A DNA stretch of 11,353 bases from Planctomycetota bacterium. Its GTDB lineage: Bacteria > Planctomycetota > UBA1135. The stretch is taken from positions 1 through 11,353 of the forward strand of contig JAKVCF010000074.1 in NCBI GenBank assembly GCA_022447335.1, read 5' to 3'. Of this stretch, positions 1 through 7,297 are shown piece after piece (positions within the stretch are counted from its first letter, which is position 1; every line of letters starts with the position of its first letter). A program made the translations under genes and the position numbers. Under the pieces are notes generated by a model. That model saw only the letters and a list, made by a program, of their open reading frames with translations, had not been told where the DNA came from and ran no database searches.

Positions 1-1650
1 ACTGATGGAAGTCTGTACGAGCGTCTTCGCGGCTTGCGCATCGAGTTGCTCGATGTGAATCGCGATCGTGTAGCGGTGCACTGGCAAGAAGCTCCACCGG
101 AGACTTCCTTCGCGTGGCATCCAGCGGCGGGGGGAGAGTTGCGTGTGTTTGCTGCTGAGGCCGACTTCGAGCAGAGCGGCTGGACGGCCGCGATGGCATC
201 GGACGGCAATCCGTCGACTGGCTGGGCGATTGCGCCGCAACAGGGTCAGCCGCACGAGATGCGCTTACATTTTGATTCGAGCGGTTTCCCTGGTAATACG
301 GTCGTTCAGATCGAGCAGAATTACGGTGGAGGCCATGTGTTGGGCCGCTTCCGTACACATTGGGCGCGGGTGCAAGGGTTGCCACCCATGCTTCCAGCGA
401 TAGTGCGTGCGGCTCTAGATAAGCCTCGCGATCACCGCTCTGAAGTCGAGCAGAAGAGCGTGAAGGATTACTTCCGGGGCTTTGATCCAGAAATTTCGCG
501 TTTACGAAGTAAGCTGATTGCGCTCGAGAAAGAGCGCGGCGATTTGAAGATCCCGACTACGCCGGTGCTGGTTGCGCTTGAGGGGGGTGAACGGCGAGTT
601 ACACACGTTCTCGAGGCGGGAAATTTTCTGAATCCGACTGATGAAGTCCAGGCGCGCGTCCCAGGAGCCTTTACCTTTAGCGATGCGCTAGTTAGCAATC
701 GCTTGGATTTTGCACAGTGGCTGACGCATTCGGATAACCCGCTTACACCTCGTGTAGCAGTCAACCGTATTTGGTCACGTATCTTTGGGCGTGGCATAGT
801 GTTGACCGAGGAGGATTTTGGTGCGCAGGGCTCGCTTCCGACTCATCCAGAGCTTCTAGATTGGTTGGCTGCGGAGTACCGCAGCCACTGGTCGCAAAAG
901 CAGCTACTGAAGACGATTGTGATGTCCAGGACCTATCGTCAGTCTTCAGCGGTCACGCCGGAGAAGCTTGACCGTGATCCTGACAATGTGCTGCTTTCAC
1001 GTGGCGCGCGATTCCGCTTGCCAGCCGAAGCTGTCCGCGACCAGGCTCTGTCGGTCAGTGGTCTGTTATCGCGCAAGATGTTCGGCCCGAGTGTTTTCCC
1101 TCCGCAGCCGGAAGGTCTGTGGCAGGCAGCTTTTAACGGTCAGCGAAACTGGGAGACTGATGCCGGTGAGGACCGCTGGCGCCGCGGCGTCTATATTTTT
1201 TGGCGACGCTCTACGCCGTATCCGTCGATGACGGTTTTCGATGCGCCGAGCCGCGAGATATGCACGATCCGCCGTATCCCTACCAATACGCCGTTACAGG
1301 CATTTGTTACGCTGAATGATCCTGTTTATGTGGAGGCGGCACAGGCGTTTGCGAGGAAGCTCCTGAAGCAGCGCTTTGCCACTATTGCTGACGGAGTGGA
1401 TCGTGCGCGCTTGCGCATGGGTTTGGAGTGGACTTTGCATCGCCCGGCGGATCCGCGCGCAGTAAAGGTGTTGGAGCATCTGCTCATTGAGCAGCGAATA
1501 GCTTTGAGTGGTGATGCCGAAGCAGCACGCTCGCTCGCAAGCGAGCCACTTGGCATGCTGCCAGAAGGTGCTGATCCGATCGAATACGCGGCTTGGACGG
1601 TGATCGCGAACGTGCTCTTAAACCAAGATTCCTTTCTAATCCGTGATTGA
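1..1650 (+). CDS. DUF1553 (PSD1-type) protein, 3' part of a larger PSCyt1/DUF1549/DUF1553 gene
   Basis: The frame is open from base 1 with no stop, so this is the last 549 codons of a gene that starts outside the window. The TTG at 34 is probably internal. Visible residues about 40-120 resemble the discoidin-like insert of this family, ending in a GRFR motif. Residues about 155-185 are a charged helix of coiled-coil type, followed by the conserved THVLEAGNFLNP stretch. DUF1553 spans about 232-545, with NRLDFAQWL, VNRIWSRIFGRG, HPELLDWLA, RTYRQSS, PTNTPLQAFVTLNDP and the closing ANVLLNQDSFL. Full-length relatives usually carry a signal peptide, a PSCyt1 cytochrome-like domain and DUF1549 before this point; those parts, if present, lie outside the window. 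Function is not established for the family; an envelope or extracellular role in PVC bacteria is usually assumed. The 3' end overlaps the DUF1501 start by 8 bases, so the two are probably one operon. The family call is firm. Confidence 0.93.
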   Translation, partial: TDGSLYERLRGLRIELLDVNRDRVAVHWQEAPPETSFAWHPAAGGELRVFAAEADFEQSGWTAAMASDGNPSTGWAIAPQQGQPHEMRLHFDSSGFPGNTVVQIEQNYGGGHVLGRFRTHWARVQGLPPMLPAIVRAALDKPRDHRSEVEQKSVKDYFRGFDPEISRLRSKLIALEKERGDLKIPTTPVLVALEGGERRVTHVLEAGNFLNPTDEVQARVPGAFTFSDALVSNRLDFAQWLTHSDNPLTPRVAVNRIWSRIFGRGIVLTEEDFGAQGSLPTHPELLDWLAAEYRSHWSQKQLLKTIVMSRTYRQSSAVTPEKLDRDPDNVLLSRGARFRLPAEAVRDQALSVSGLLSRKMFGPSVFPPQPEGLWQAAFNGQRNWETDAGEDRWRRGVYIFWRRSTPYPSMTVFDAPSREICTIRRIPTNTPLQAFVTLNDPVYVEAAQAFARKLLKQRFATIADGVDRARLRMGLEWTLHRPADPRAVKVLEHLLIEQRIALSGDAEAARSLASEPLGMLPEGADPIEYAAWTVIANVLLNQDSFLIRD

Positions 1651-3097
1651 TCGCCCCGACCTCCCCCGCGAAATCCGTGATGCTGGTCTATTGGAGCGGC
1701 GTCGCTTTTTGCAGCAGTGCGGATTCGGCTTAGGCGCTCTATTTTCCGGAGGCGCATCGAAATCGCTAGCGCGCGCATCGACGGTCACCCCGCGTCCAAG
1801 AGGATTTGGTGCGGCGAAGAAGGTGCTTTATCTGCACATGTCGGGAGGCCCTCCTGGATTGGATCTATTCGACTGGAAGCCCAAGCTCAAAGAGCTCGAC
1901 CAAACGCTTTGTCCAGAAGAGTTTGTCGAAGGTAAGCGTCTCGCTTTTATCAAGGGTCGTCCAGTTCTGCTGGGCCCGCCGCATGGCTTCAGGCAGGTCG
2001 GGAAGAACGGTTCGTGGGTCACCGAACTGATGCCGCATTACGAGCGCTATGTCGACGATATCTGCATGGTGCACTCCATGCACACTGACCAGTTCAACCA
2101 CGCCCCGGCTGAGTTGCTTCTGCATACCGGAACACAGGTTTTTGGCGGCGCTTCAATGGGAGCTTGGTCGCTTTACGGGCTGGGTTCGATGAATGAAGAC
2201 CTACCGGGTTTTGTCGTCATGCTGTCAGGTGAGAGCGATCCGACCGGCGGCAAGTCTCTTTGGGGGAGTGGGTTTCTTCCTTCGCACTTGCAGGGAACAC
2301 TTATGCGATCGAAGGGCGAGCCGATTTTGTATGTGAACGATCCGAAGGGCATGGGCCGCGCGCCGCCGCGCGCCCCCCGGGCTGCACTCGGCGCGTTGAA
2401 TCAGCTCGAGTTCGAGCGCACGGGTTCACCCGAGACACTTTCTCGTTTGGAGCAGTATGAGTTGGCTTTCCGCATGCAGGCTGCGGTGCCTGAGGCGATG
2501 GATATCACCCGTGAGCCTGAGGAGGCGATAGCGGCTTACGGAGCCAAGCCAGGGGAGAAGAGCTTTGCGAATAATTGCTTACTGGCGCGCCGCCTGTTGG
2601 AGCGCGATGTGCGTTTCGTACAACTGTACGATTGGGGATGGGATATCCACGGCACTTTTGATGGCGACGATCTGATAGGTAGCTTCCCAAAGAAGTGCCG
2701 TGACATCGACCAGCCGATAGCGGCATTGATGGAAGATTTAAAGCGAACCGGCTTGCTCGATGAAACGCTAGTCGTTTGGGGTGGCGAATTCGGCCGCACG
2801 CCGATGAACGAGGCGCGCAATGGTTCGAAGAAGCTGGGCCGCGACCATCACCCAGACTGCTTTACGATGTGGCTTTCTGGGGCGGGCGTCAAGCACGGGT
2901 TCCACTACGGAGCCACTGATGAGTTAGGCTACTCGATCACGGAAAACCCTGTCAGCGTGCGTGACCTCCAGGCAACCATTCTGCACTTGATAGGGCTAGA
3001 CCCCTATCAACTGAAGTATCCGCACTTGGGCTTAAATCAGCGCCTGATTGGCCCTGATGACCGTGTAGCCCATCTTTGTGAAGGAGTTCTGGCTTAG
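1643..3097 (+). CDS. DUF1501 family exported protein (alkaline phosphatase/sulfatase-like fold)
   Basis: This is a 484-residue protein starting with GTG inside the end of the DUF1553 gene; I see no clear Shine-Dalgarno sequence, so translation may be coupled. The N-terminus has a twin-arginine motif, RRRFL at residues 19-23, then a short hydrophobic stretch (about 26-38), which suggests Tat export. DUF1501 covers most of the rest: MSGGPPGLDLFDWKP (66-80), HSMHTDQFNHAPAE (144-157), GWDIHG (332-337), WGGEFGRTP (379-387), GRDHHPDCFTMWLSGAGV (399-416) and GATDELGY (423-430). DUF1501 proteins are distantly related to the alkaline phosphatase/sulfatase superfamily, and the conserved Asp, His and Glu residues probably bind metal, but no substrate is established. 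DUF1501 and DUF1553 genes occur side by side throughout PVC genomes, and length is normal for the family. A 10-base tandem repeat (2355-2374) and a 9-base-pair inverted repeat (2987-3010) lie inside the gene. Confidence 0.95.
   Translation: MIDRPDLPREIRDAGLLERRRFLQQCGFGLGALFSGGASKSLARASTVTPRPRGFGAAKKVLYLHMSGGPPGLDLFDWKPKLKELDQTLCPEEFVEGKRLAFIKGRPVLLGPPHGFRQVGKNGSWVTELMPHYERYVDDICMVHSMHTDQFNHAPAELLLHTGTQVFGGASMGAWSLYGLGSMNEDLPGFVVMLSGESDPTGGKSLWGSGFLPSHLQGTLMRSKGEPILYVNDPKGMGRAPPRAPRAALGALNQLEFERTGSPETLSRLEQYELAFRMQAAVPEAMDITREPEEAIAAYGAKPGEKSFANNCLLARRLLERDVRFVQLYDWGWDIHGTFDGDDLIGSFPKKCRDIDQPIAALMEDLKRTGLLDETLVVWGGEFGRTPMNEARNGSKKLGRDHHPDCFTMWLSGAGVKHGFHYGATDELGYSITENPVSVRDLQATILHLIGLDPYQLKYPHLGLNQRLIGPDDRVAHLCEGVLA
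2355..2374. repeat. Perfect 10-bp tandem duplication in the DUF1501 gene
   Basis: GCCGCGCGCC occurs twice in direct tandem (2355-2364 and 2365-2374) within a very GC-rich patch. The unit is not a multiple of three, so losing or gaining one copy would shift the frame. The current reading frame stays intact and family-like residues resume directly afterwards (LNQLEFERTG). Confidence 0.65.
2987..3010. repeat. Perfect 9-bp inverted repeat inside the DUF1501 gene
   Basis: TTGATAGGG (2987-2995) and CCCTATCAA (3002-3010) are exact reverse complements around a 6-base loop. They lie in the coding sequence for residues HLIGLDPYQL near the end of the DUF1501 gene. The hairpin could form in RNA from either strand. 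No T-run follows, so it is not a standard intrinsic terminator. Confidence 0.6.
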
Positions 3098-3155
3098 GGT
3101 CCTTCGCTCGAACCCATCGGATTCACTGGTGCGGCGCCTTTAAGATCACGGGTAT

Positions 3156-3791
3156 ATGCGTAGGATCCTCTCCTTTGTCGCCCTGACTTTTTCCGCCTGC
3201 TGCGCCCAGCTCGATCCGATGATCCTGAATCAGGTCGACATGCAGCCGATGTTTCCAGAGGGTATCGGATCATGGAGCATTGTCGGGGGCAAGGCGAGCT
3301 TTACCTATACGGATGGTGTGCTGACTGGTGACGCCGAGAGGCTCGAGCGCAACAGCTTCTTGGTAAGCCCACGTGAGTACGACGATTTCGTTCTTGAGGC
3401 GGAGGTTTGGATTGAGCCTGGCACCAATTCGGGCATCCAGGTGCGCTCGCACACCAATGACAAGGGTCGTTTCTTTGGCTACCAAATCGAAATCGACACT
3501 TCGCCGCGCGCCTGGTCGGGAGGGCTTTATGACGAAGGCCGTCGTGGCTGGATGAATTCTCTAGAAGGCAACGAGGAGGCGCGCGCTGCATTCAAGAATG
3601 GAGAATGGAATCACTACCGTATACAGGCCGAGGGCAGCAATGTGAAATCTTGGGTCAATGGGGTGCCTTGCGCTGACTTCACTGACATCGATCCCAATAA
3701 TACGGACCTGAGCGGATTTATTGGTTTCCAGGTGCATAGTGGAGCCAAGGCGAAAGTCATGTGGCGCAACGTGCAGATTACTGAGCTCTAA
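3156..3791 (+). CDS. DUF1080 family exported protein (3-keto-disaccharide hydrolase domain, LamG-like)
   Basis: This is a 211-residue protein. Residues 1-17 look like an export signal: MRR, a short hydrophobic core, then SACCAQ. Cleavage may follow Ala17, or Cys15 may be a lipidated cysteine, although Phe at -3 makes a poor lipobox. The DUF1080 concanavalin-like domain fills about residues 30-211, with NSGIQVRS (91-98), GYQIEID (108-114), WSGGLYDEGRRGW (120-132), WNHYRI (151-156), WVNGV (166-170) and the C-terminal SGFIGFQVHSG. DUF1080 proteins are annotated as 3-keto-disaccharide hydrolases after a few characterised members; many PVC copies have unknown substrates. The gene follows DUF1501 after 58 bases and has only a weak ribosome binding site, so it may belong to the same transcript or have its own promoter, which I could not identify. 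It ends 2 bases from the stop codon of the convergent gene. Confidence 0.9.
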   Translation: MRRILSFVALTFSACCAQLDPMILNQVDMQPMFPEGIGSWSIVGGKASFTYTDGVLTGDAERLERNSFLVSPREYDDFVLEAEVWIEPGTNSGIQVRSHTNDKGRFFGYQIEIDTSPRAWSGGLYDEGRRGWMNSLEGNEEARAAFKNGEWNHYRIQAEGSNVKSWVNGVPCADFTDIDPNNTDLSGFIGFQVHSGAKAKVMWRNVQITEL

Positions 3792-3793
3792 AG

Positions 3794-4639
3794 TTAGGTA
3801 TTACACATCGGCACACCTCGTGCTCGCCGCGGCCCAAGCGGCGGCAGATTAGGCTTCCCAGCCAGAATTGAATCGACGATTGAAACGAGGTGGTCTAGTC
3901 CTTCATCAAGGGCCGCAGGGCCAGGCTGCAGAATCAATGCACTTGGCACTTCATAGATATGGTCCTCGCGAACGGCGGGCACTTCGTGCCAGCCTTCCCG
4001 TTCACGAATTTTGGTGGGCTTGACCATCTTGCCACACCAGCTTCCAATAATGGCTTCTGGATTTGCAGCGCGGACTTCATCTGGCGACACTGTGCGCCCG
4101 AGTGCGCCTTGTTGGAGTGCGCGCTCGGGGAAGAGTGGCTGTGCGCCAGCGATTTCTACTAGCTCACTGAACCATTGGATACCGCTGATTAGTGGGTCCG
4201 GCCATTCTTCCAGCCAGACGCGCGGGCGGCGTGTTATTGGTCGAGCGCTCACCGTTTCGATCTTGGCAGCGAGCTCTTCGGCGAGTGCTTCGGCTGCAGC
4301 ATGCCGCCCAACCAGGGCGCCGATCATACGAATTGCGCGTAGTATCTCGGCGACGCTGCGTTGATTGAAGAGCATTACGTCGAGCCCATGCTTGCCTAAC
4401 TCACGTACGATGTCGACTTGTAGGTCGCTAAATGCCAACACGAGGTCGGGCTTCAGGGCTTCAATTTCTGCGGTATCTGCATCGAGAAAGCGCGAAATCT
4501 TGGGTTTTTCGCGCGCCTCGGGTGGGCGTACAGTGAAGCCGCTGACGCCCACGACCAGATCGCCTGCTCCGATCCGGTACAGCACCTCGGTGGTCTCTTC
4601 GGTCAAACAGACCACGCGTTGCGGGTAGTCTAAGCTCAT
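3794..4639 (-). CDS. BtuF-like cobalamin/metal-chelate substrate-binding protein, without signal peptide
   Basis: This is a 281-residue protein of the helical-backbone binding-protein family (COG0614, BtuF/FepB type). The N-terminus RVVCLTEETTEVLYRIGAGDLVVGVSG (8-34) is the usual opening strand, helix and strand of the fold. IEALKPDLVLAFSD (59-72) is the conserved 'eaL.PDLVla' motif, and LFNQRSVAEIL (90-100) and GREREGW-like text near 211-217 also fit the fold. The C-terminal lobe includes WLEEWPDPLISG (142-153), a feature of the stand-alone 'cobalamin-binding protein' group. There is no hydrophobic leader, so the product should be cytoplasmic or co-exported in some unknown way, unlike periplasmic BtuF. 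No permease or ATPase gene is visible in the window. Its ATG overlaps the TGA of the upstream cytochrome gene as ATGA, which points to translational coupling. The ligand (corrinoid, heme or siderophore) cannot be told from the sequence, so I give no gene symbol. Confidence 0.85.
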   Translation of the reverse strand: MSLDYPQRVVCLTEETTEVLYRIGAGDLVVGVSGFTVRPPEAREKPKISRFLDADTAEIEALKPDLVLAFSDLQVDIVRELGKHGLDVMLFNQRSVAEILRAIRMIGALVGRHAAAEALAEELAAKIETVSARPITRRPRVWLEEWPDPLISGIQWFSELVEIAGAQPLFPERALQQGALGRTVSPDEVRAANPEAIIGSWCGKMVKPTKIREREGWHEVPAVREDHIYEVPSALILQPGPAALDEGLDHLVSIVDSILAGKPNLPPLGPRRARGVPMCNT

Positions 4640-7230
4640 GGCGAAGGCTTCTTGCGCACGCGTGCAACTTCGTCGGCCTGCACGTGGCGGGCTTCAGCGC
4701 CCCATTCCGTCGTGACATAGCTGAGCACGTCAGCGATCTCATGATCCGAGAGTTGTGCCCAGCCTGGCATAGTCATATTCCAAGATTCGCCACGAACTTC
4801 GATTGGTCCGGACAGTCCAAACAAAGCGATCGAAGCTAGCTTTTCGATGGGCTTTTGTAACCATTCCGAATCGGCGAGCGGGGGAGCAAGGCCCGCTAGA
4901 CCTTCGCCATCCATCTGGTGACAGGCGCCGCAGGTGTCGGCGTACAGCTGAAGTCCGCGTACAACTGCTGCGGCGTGTTCAGCCGGAAGTTCGGTCGCTG
5001 GGTTGGCCTCTGCTGACCACCCCAAGCGTGATCGCAGATGGGCTACGCGTTCGGTGAGCTTGGAATCTTTTGTGCTGGCCAACTTGATCAGTGATGGAGG
5101 TTCCGGCGCGGTGAAGCGATAGCGTCTATCGCCTGGGCTCTTTGGTACGCCGTCGACCATGCCCTGTATCAAAGCCATTCGTAGCTCGGCATCTACTTCT
5201 CCGGCGGCACGGTCAGCTAGGCGGCGGATTGAGTGCGGATCGGCATGGCGAACAATGCACCGTGCAAAATCTCGTGCAAGCCTGGTGCGTGCGTGAGAGT
5301 CGTGCGCAATCGTTGGATGCGCGAGCGCGCGATTCAGGGCGTCTGCTTCGCGGCCGTGCAATCCGCTTAAGATGCCGGTGCGCAGGATATTGTCCCAAGA
5401 GTAGCGCGCGAGTAACTGGACCATTTGTCCCAGAGCTGCCGGATGTTGCGCCTCGCCCAGCGAATAGGCGAGTTGCCAGCGCACCTCGGCGTCGTCGTGA
5501 TCTATAAGCCACTGCCAGGATTCCCGTACCGCTGGGTGATCGGCGAATGGTTCACTCAAGCGAATCAGCTGGGCAAGAAGCTTGGTGTGATTTTCCTTTC
5601 GCAGCCGCTCAATCAAAAAGTCCTCAGTCAAGCCACCGAGGCCTTCTAAAGTCCACAAAGCATGTAGCTGAGCTAAAGGCTTTCTCGTGTCACGCGCGAT
5701 TTGATTTAGGGTTGCAATCCGTTCCGAGTGGACCGCTGGATCGATTCCTTCTGTGTGGGCCTCTTGCAAATAGCGCGCGATTAACAACCGTTGCGCAGTT
5801 TTTCGCGTCCAGGAATTTTCTTTGTAAAAGCAGTATGCGAGCTGCTTATTACTGAGTTGCGTATAGTCTACCGCGCCGACATCGTCGCTTTCTTTGCTGT
5901 CTTCATGCACGATGCGCCAGATGCGCCCTAGCCCGGTGTATTTGTCCAGTTGTCGCTCTTCGATTTGGCGGCGCAAGAAAGAGGTAAGGAAGACTTTATG
6001 CTGCAGGATGCCGCGATACAAATCGACTATGTAGAGTGCACCATCCGGTCCATTGGCAATGTTGACCGGGCGAAATCGCTCGTCGGTCGAAACCAAAAAC
6101 TCGCGCCGCTCGAAATCGAGGATGTTTGTCCCGCTTGGCTTCCCATTTGATTCGTGCATGCGCAGCTGGCGCAGCAGGTTGCCGGAAGGTTCACAGACAA
6201 AGACATCGCCAACATCGTTCGTGCCAAGGTTTGTGCCAGTGAAAACCTCCGGGCCGCAGGCGGCGGTGTATTGCGCGAGACGACCGTCTTCGGCCAACGT
6301 GCCTCTGCGATAGCCGCGGTTTACGCCAGTATTGACTCGGCCCGGCCAAACTTTGGTGTCATGCGCCCAGCGGACATTCGATCCTTGCGCGCGTCCCAAT
6401 GCAGGATTACGAACTAGATAGTGCGTGGGCACAAGATCGCCGTGCACCGGAGCTGAGTTGTAGTTGTAGACTCGGCGCCCCCAAACGTCTTCTCCCAGGC
6501 CCCATTGCCCTACCTGGGGAACGGACTCGATCTTCCACTCTCCGTTGTCCAGCAGACGATAACGTTTATTGTGATTGGCTAGGTAAACCCAGTTATCGAT
6601 GCCGAGGGTTAGGCCATTTGCCGCGTGTTCCGGGTTATTCAGCCCAGCGTTAATTCCCGTGTCAATTTGGTCGCGATAATCCGCGACGCCATCGCCGTCG
6701 GTATCCCGCAAGTAGACGATTTCAGGTGGGAAGATGGCCATTACACCATCGCCGACAAAGCATACTGAACGTGGTAGTACTAGCTCGCTTGCGAACTCAG
6801 ATCGGTGATCGTAGATGCCATCCCGATTGCGATCTTCCAGCACAGCGATCGCACAAGTGGGGTCAAGCTCTCCGGTGGCGTCGGCATCGAGCATCAGGGC
6901 CGACATCTCGACCACCCAAAGGCGACCTTGCGCATCGAAAGCGATGTCGACAGGGTCGTGAATCAACGGTTCGCTGGCCACGCACTCAATGCGATAGCCG
7001 TCCAAAAGCGTAAAGCTGGCATGTGCCTCTTTGACCGATAATGCCGGCGCAGGGGGTACATCAAAGCGGCGGTCGAGCATCGGCTGCTCTTCACCTTCTT
7101 TGTCTCCGTTCTGTGGTAAAGGCGCCCAGTGAATAGACGGCGTGGCCGCGGGGAGTTTCGTTACGCCAAAAAGGCCAAGGTGCGCTGTCAAAGTGAGCGC
7201 AAGGGCGTACGGAACATCGTGTGAAGCCAT
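4636..7230 (-). CDS. PVC-type heme-binding membrane-bound dehydrogenase: beta-propeller, helical repeats, cytochrome c
   Basis: This is an 864-residue protein. Residues 7-30 are a hydrophobic leader with few positive charges, so export is likely although the exact start is uncertain. Residues about 70-440 match the PVC 'putative membrane-bound dehydrogenase' propeller domain: FTLLDGYRIECVASEPLIHDPVDIAFDAQGRLWV, acidic calcium-binding-like loops DRNRDGIYD (133-141) and DTDGDGVADYRD (177-188), and FRPVNIANGPDGALYIVDLYRG (386-407). Residues about 455-700 are an alpha-helical stretch resembling HEAT/ARM repeats. The C-terminal cytochrome c domain (about 755-845) has CGACH at 767-771 for covalent heme, and MTMPGW (819-824) supplies a likely axial methionine, probably Met821. 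The family is expected to oxidise a sugar or alcohol outside the cytoplasm and pass electrons to heme; that is inference from the architecture. The gene lies 67 bases after the phosphoesterase gene and overlaps the BtuF-like gene by 4 bases. Confidence 0.92.
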   Translation of the reverse strand: MASHDVPYALALTLTAHLGLFGVTKLPAATPSIHWAPLPQNGDKEGEEQPMLDRRFDVPPAPALSVKEAHASFTLLDGYRIECVASEPLIHDPVDIAFDAQGRLWVVEMSALMLDADATGELDPTCAIAVLEDRNRDGIYDHRSEFASELVLPRSVCFVGDGVMAIFPPEIVYLRDTDGDGVADYRDQIDTGINAGLNNPEHAANGLTLGIDNWVYLANHNKRYRLLDNGEWKIESVPQVGQWGLGEDVWGRRVYNYNSAPVHGDLVPTHYLVRNPALGRAQGSNVRWAHDTKVWPGRVNTGVNRGYRRGTLAEDGRLAQYTAACGPEVFTGTNLGTNDVGDVFVCEPSGNLLRQLRMHESNGKPSGTNILDFERREFLVSTDERFRPVNIANGPDGALYIVDLYRGILQHKVFLTSFLRRQIEERQLDKYTGLGRIWRIVHEDSKESDDVGAVDYTQLSNKQLAYCFYKENSWTRKTAQRLLIARYLQEAHTEGIDPAVHSERIATLNQIARDTRKPLAQLHALWTLEGLGGLTEDFLIERLRKENHTKLLAQLIRLSEPFADHPAVRESWQWLIDHDDAEVRWQLAYSLGEAQHPAALGQMVQLLARYSWDNILRTGILSGLHGREADALNRALAHPTIAHDSHARTRLARDFARCIVRHADPHSIRRLADRAAGEVDAELRMALIQGMVDGVPKSPGDRRYRFTAPEPPSLIKLASTKDSKLTERVAHLRSRLGWSAEANPATELPAEHAAAVVRGLQLYADTCGACHQMDGEGLAGLAPPLADSEWLQKPIEKLASIALFGLSGPIEVRGESWNMTMPGWAQLSDHEIADVLSYVTTEWGAEARHVQADEVARVRKKPSP

Positions 7231-7297
7231 CGCGGACAGTATGCCTAAACTCCCAATCTTCCGCCGCCGGATGCTCCGATTCTCCCTCGTTTACCGT

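Noticed and set aside
34..36. TTG at 34 as the start of the DUF1553 gene
   Set aside because: The frame is open back to base 1 and family members are much longer at the N-terminus, so the gene is cut by the window edge.
1533..1546. GCTCGC-AA-GCGAGC inverted repeat in the DUF1553 gene
   Set aside because: The two-base loop is sterically poor and the sequence is explained by the Ala-Arg-Ser-Leu-Ala-Ser coding; nothing suggests function.
3118..3155. TAAGAT before the DUF1080 gene as a -10 promoter element
   Set aside because: No -35-like element lies at a suitable distance, and the match would put transcription start at or after the ATG.
3825..3843. GC-rich stem-loop just after the DUF1080 gene, considered as a terminator
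   Set aside because: The stem is only 6 bp with a 7-base loop, no T-run follows on either strand, and it lies inside the BtuF-like coding sequence.
5142..5507. Open frames opposite the cytochrome gene on the plus strand (for example 5142-5507 and 4803-5057)
   Set aside because: The translations are arginine-rich with no recognisable motifs, and the opposite strand holds a well-supported family protein throughout.
7231..7297. CATACT just before the cytochrome gene as a promoter
   Set aside because: It is too close to the ATG and lacks a matching upstream element; the 67-base gap otherwise shows only a short 4-bp stem (CGGA/TCCG).
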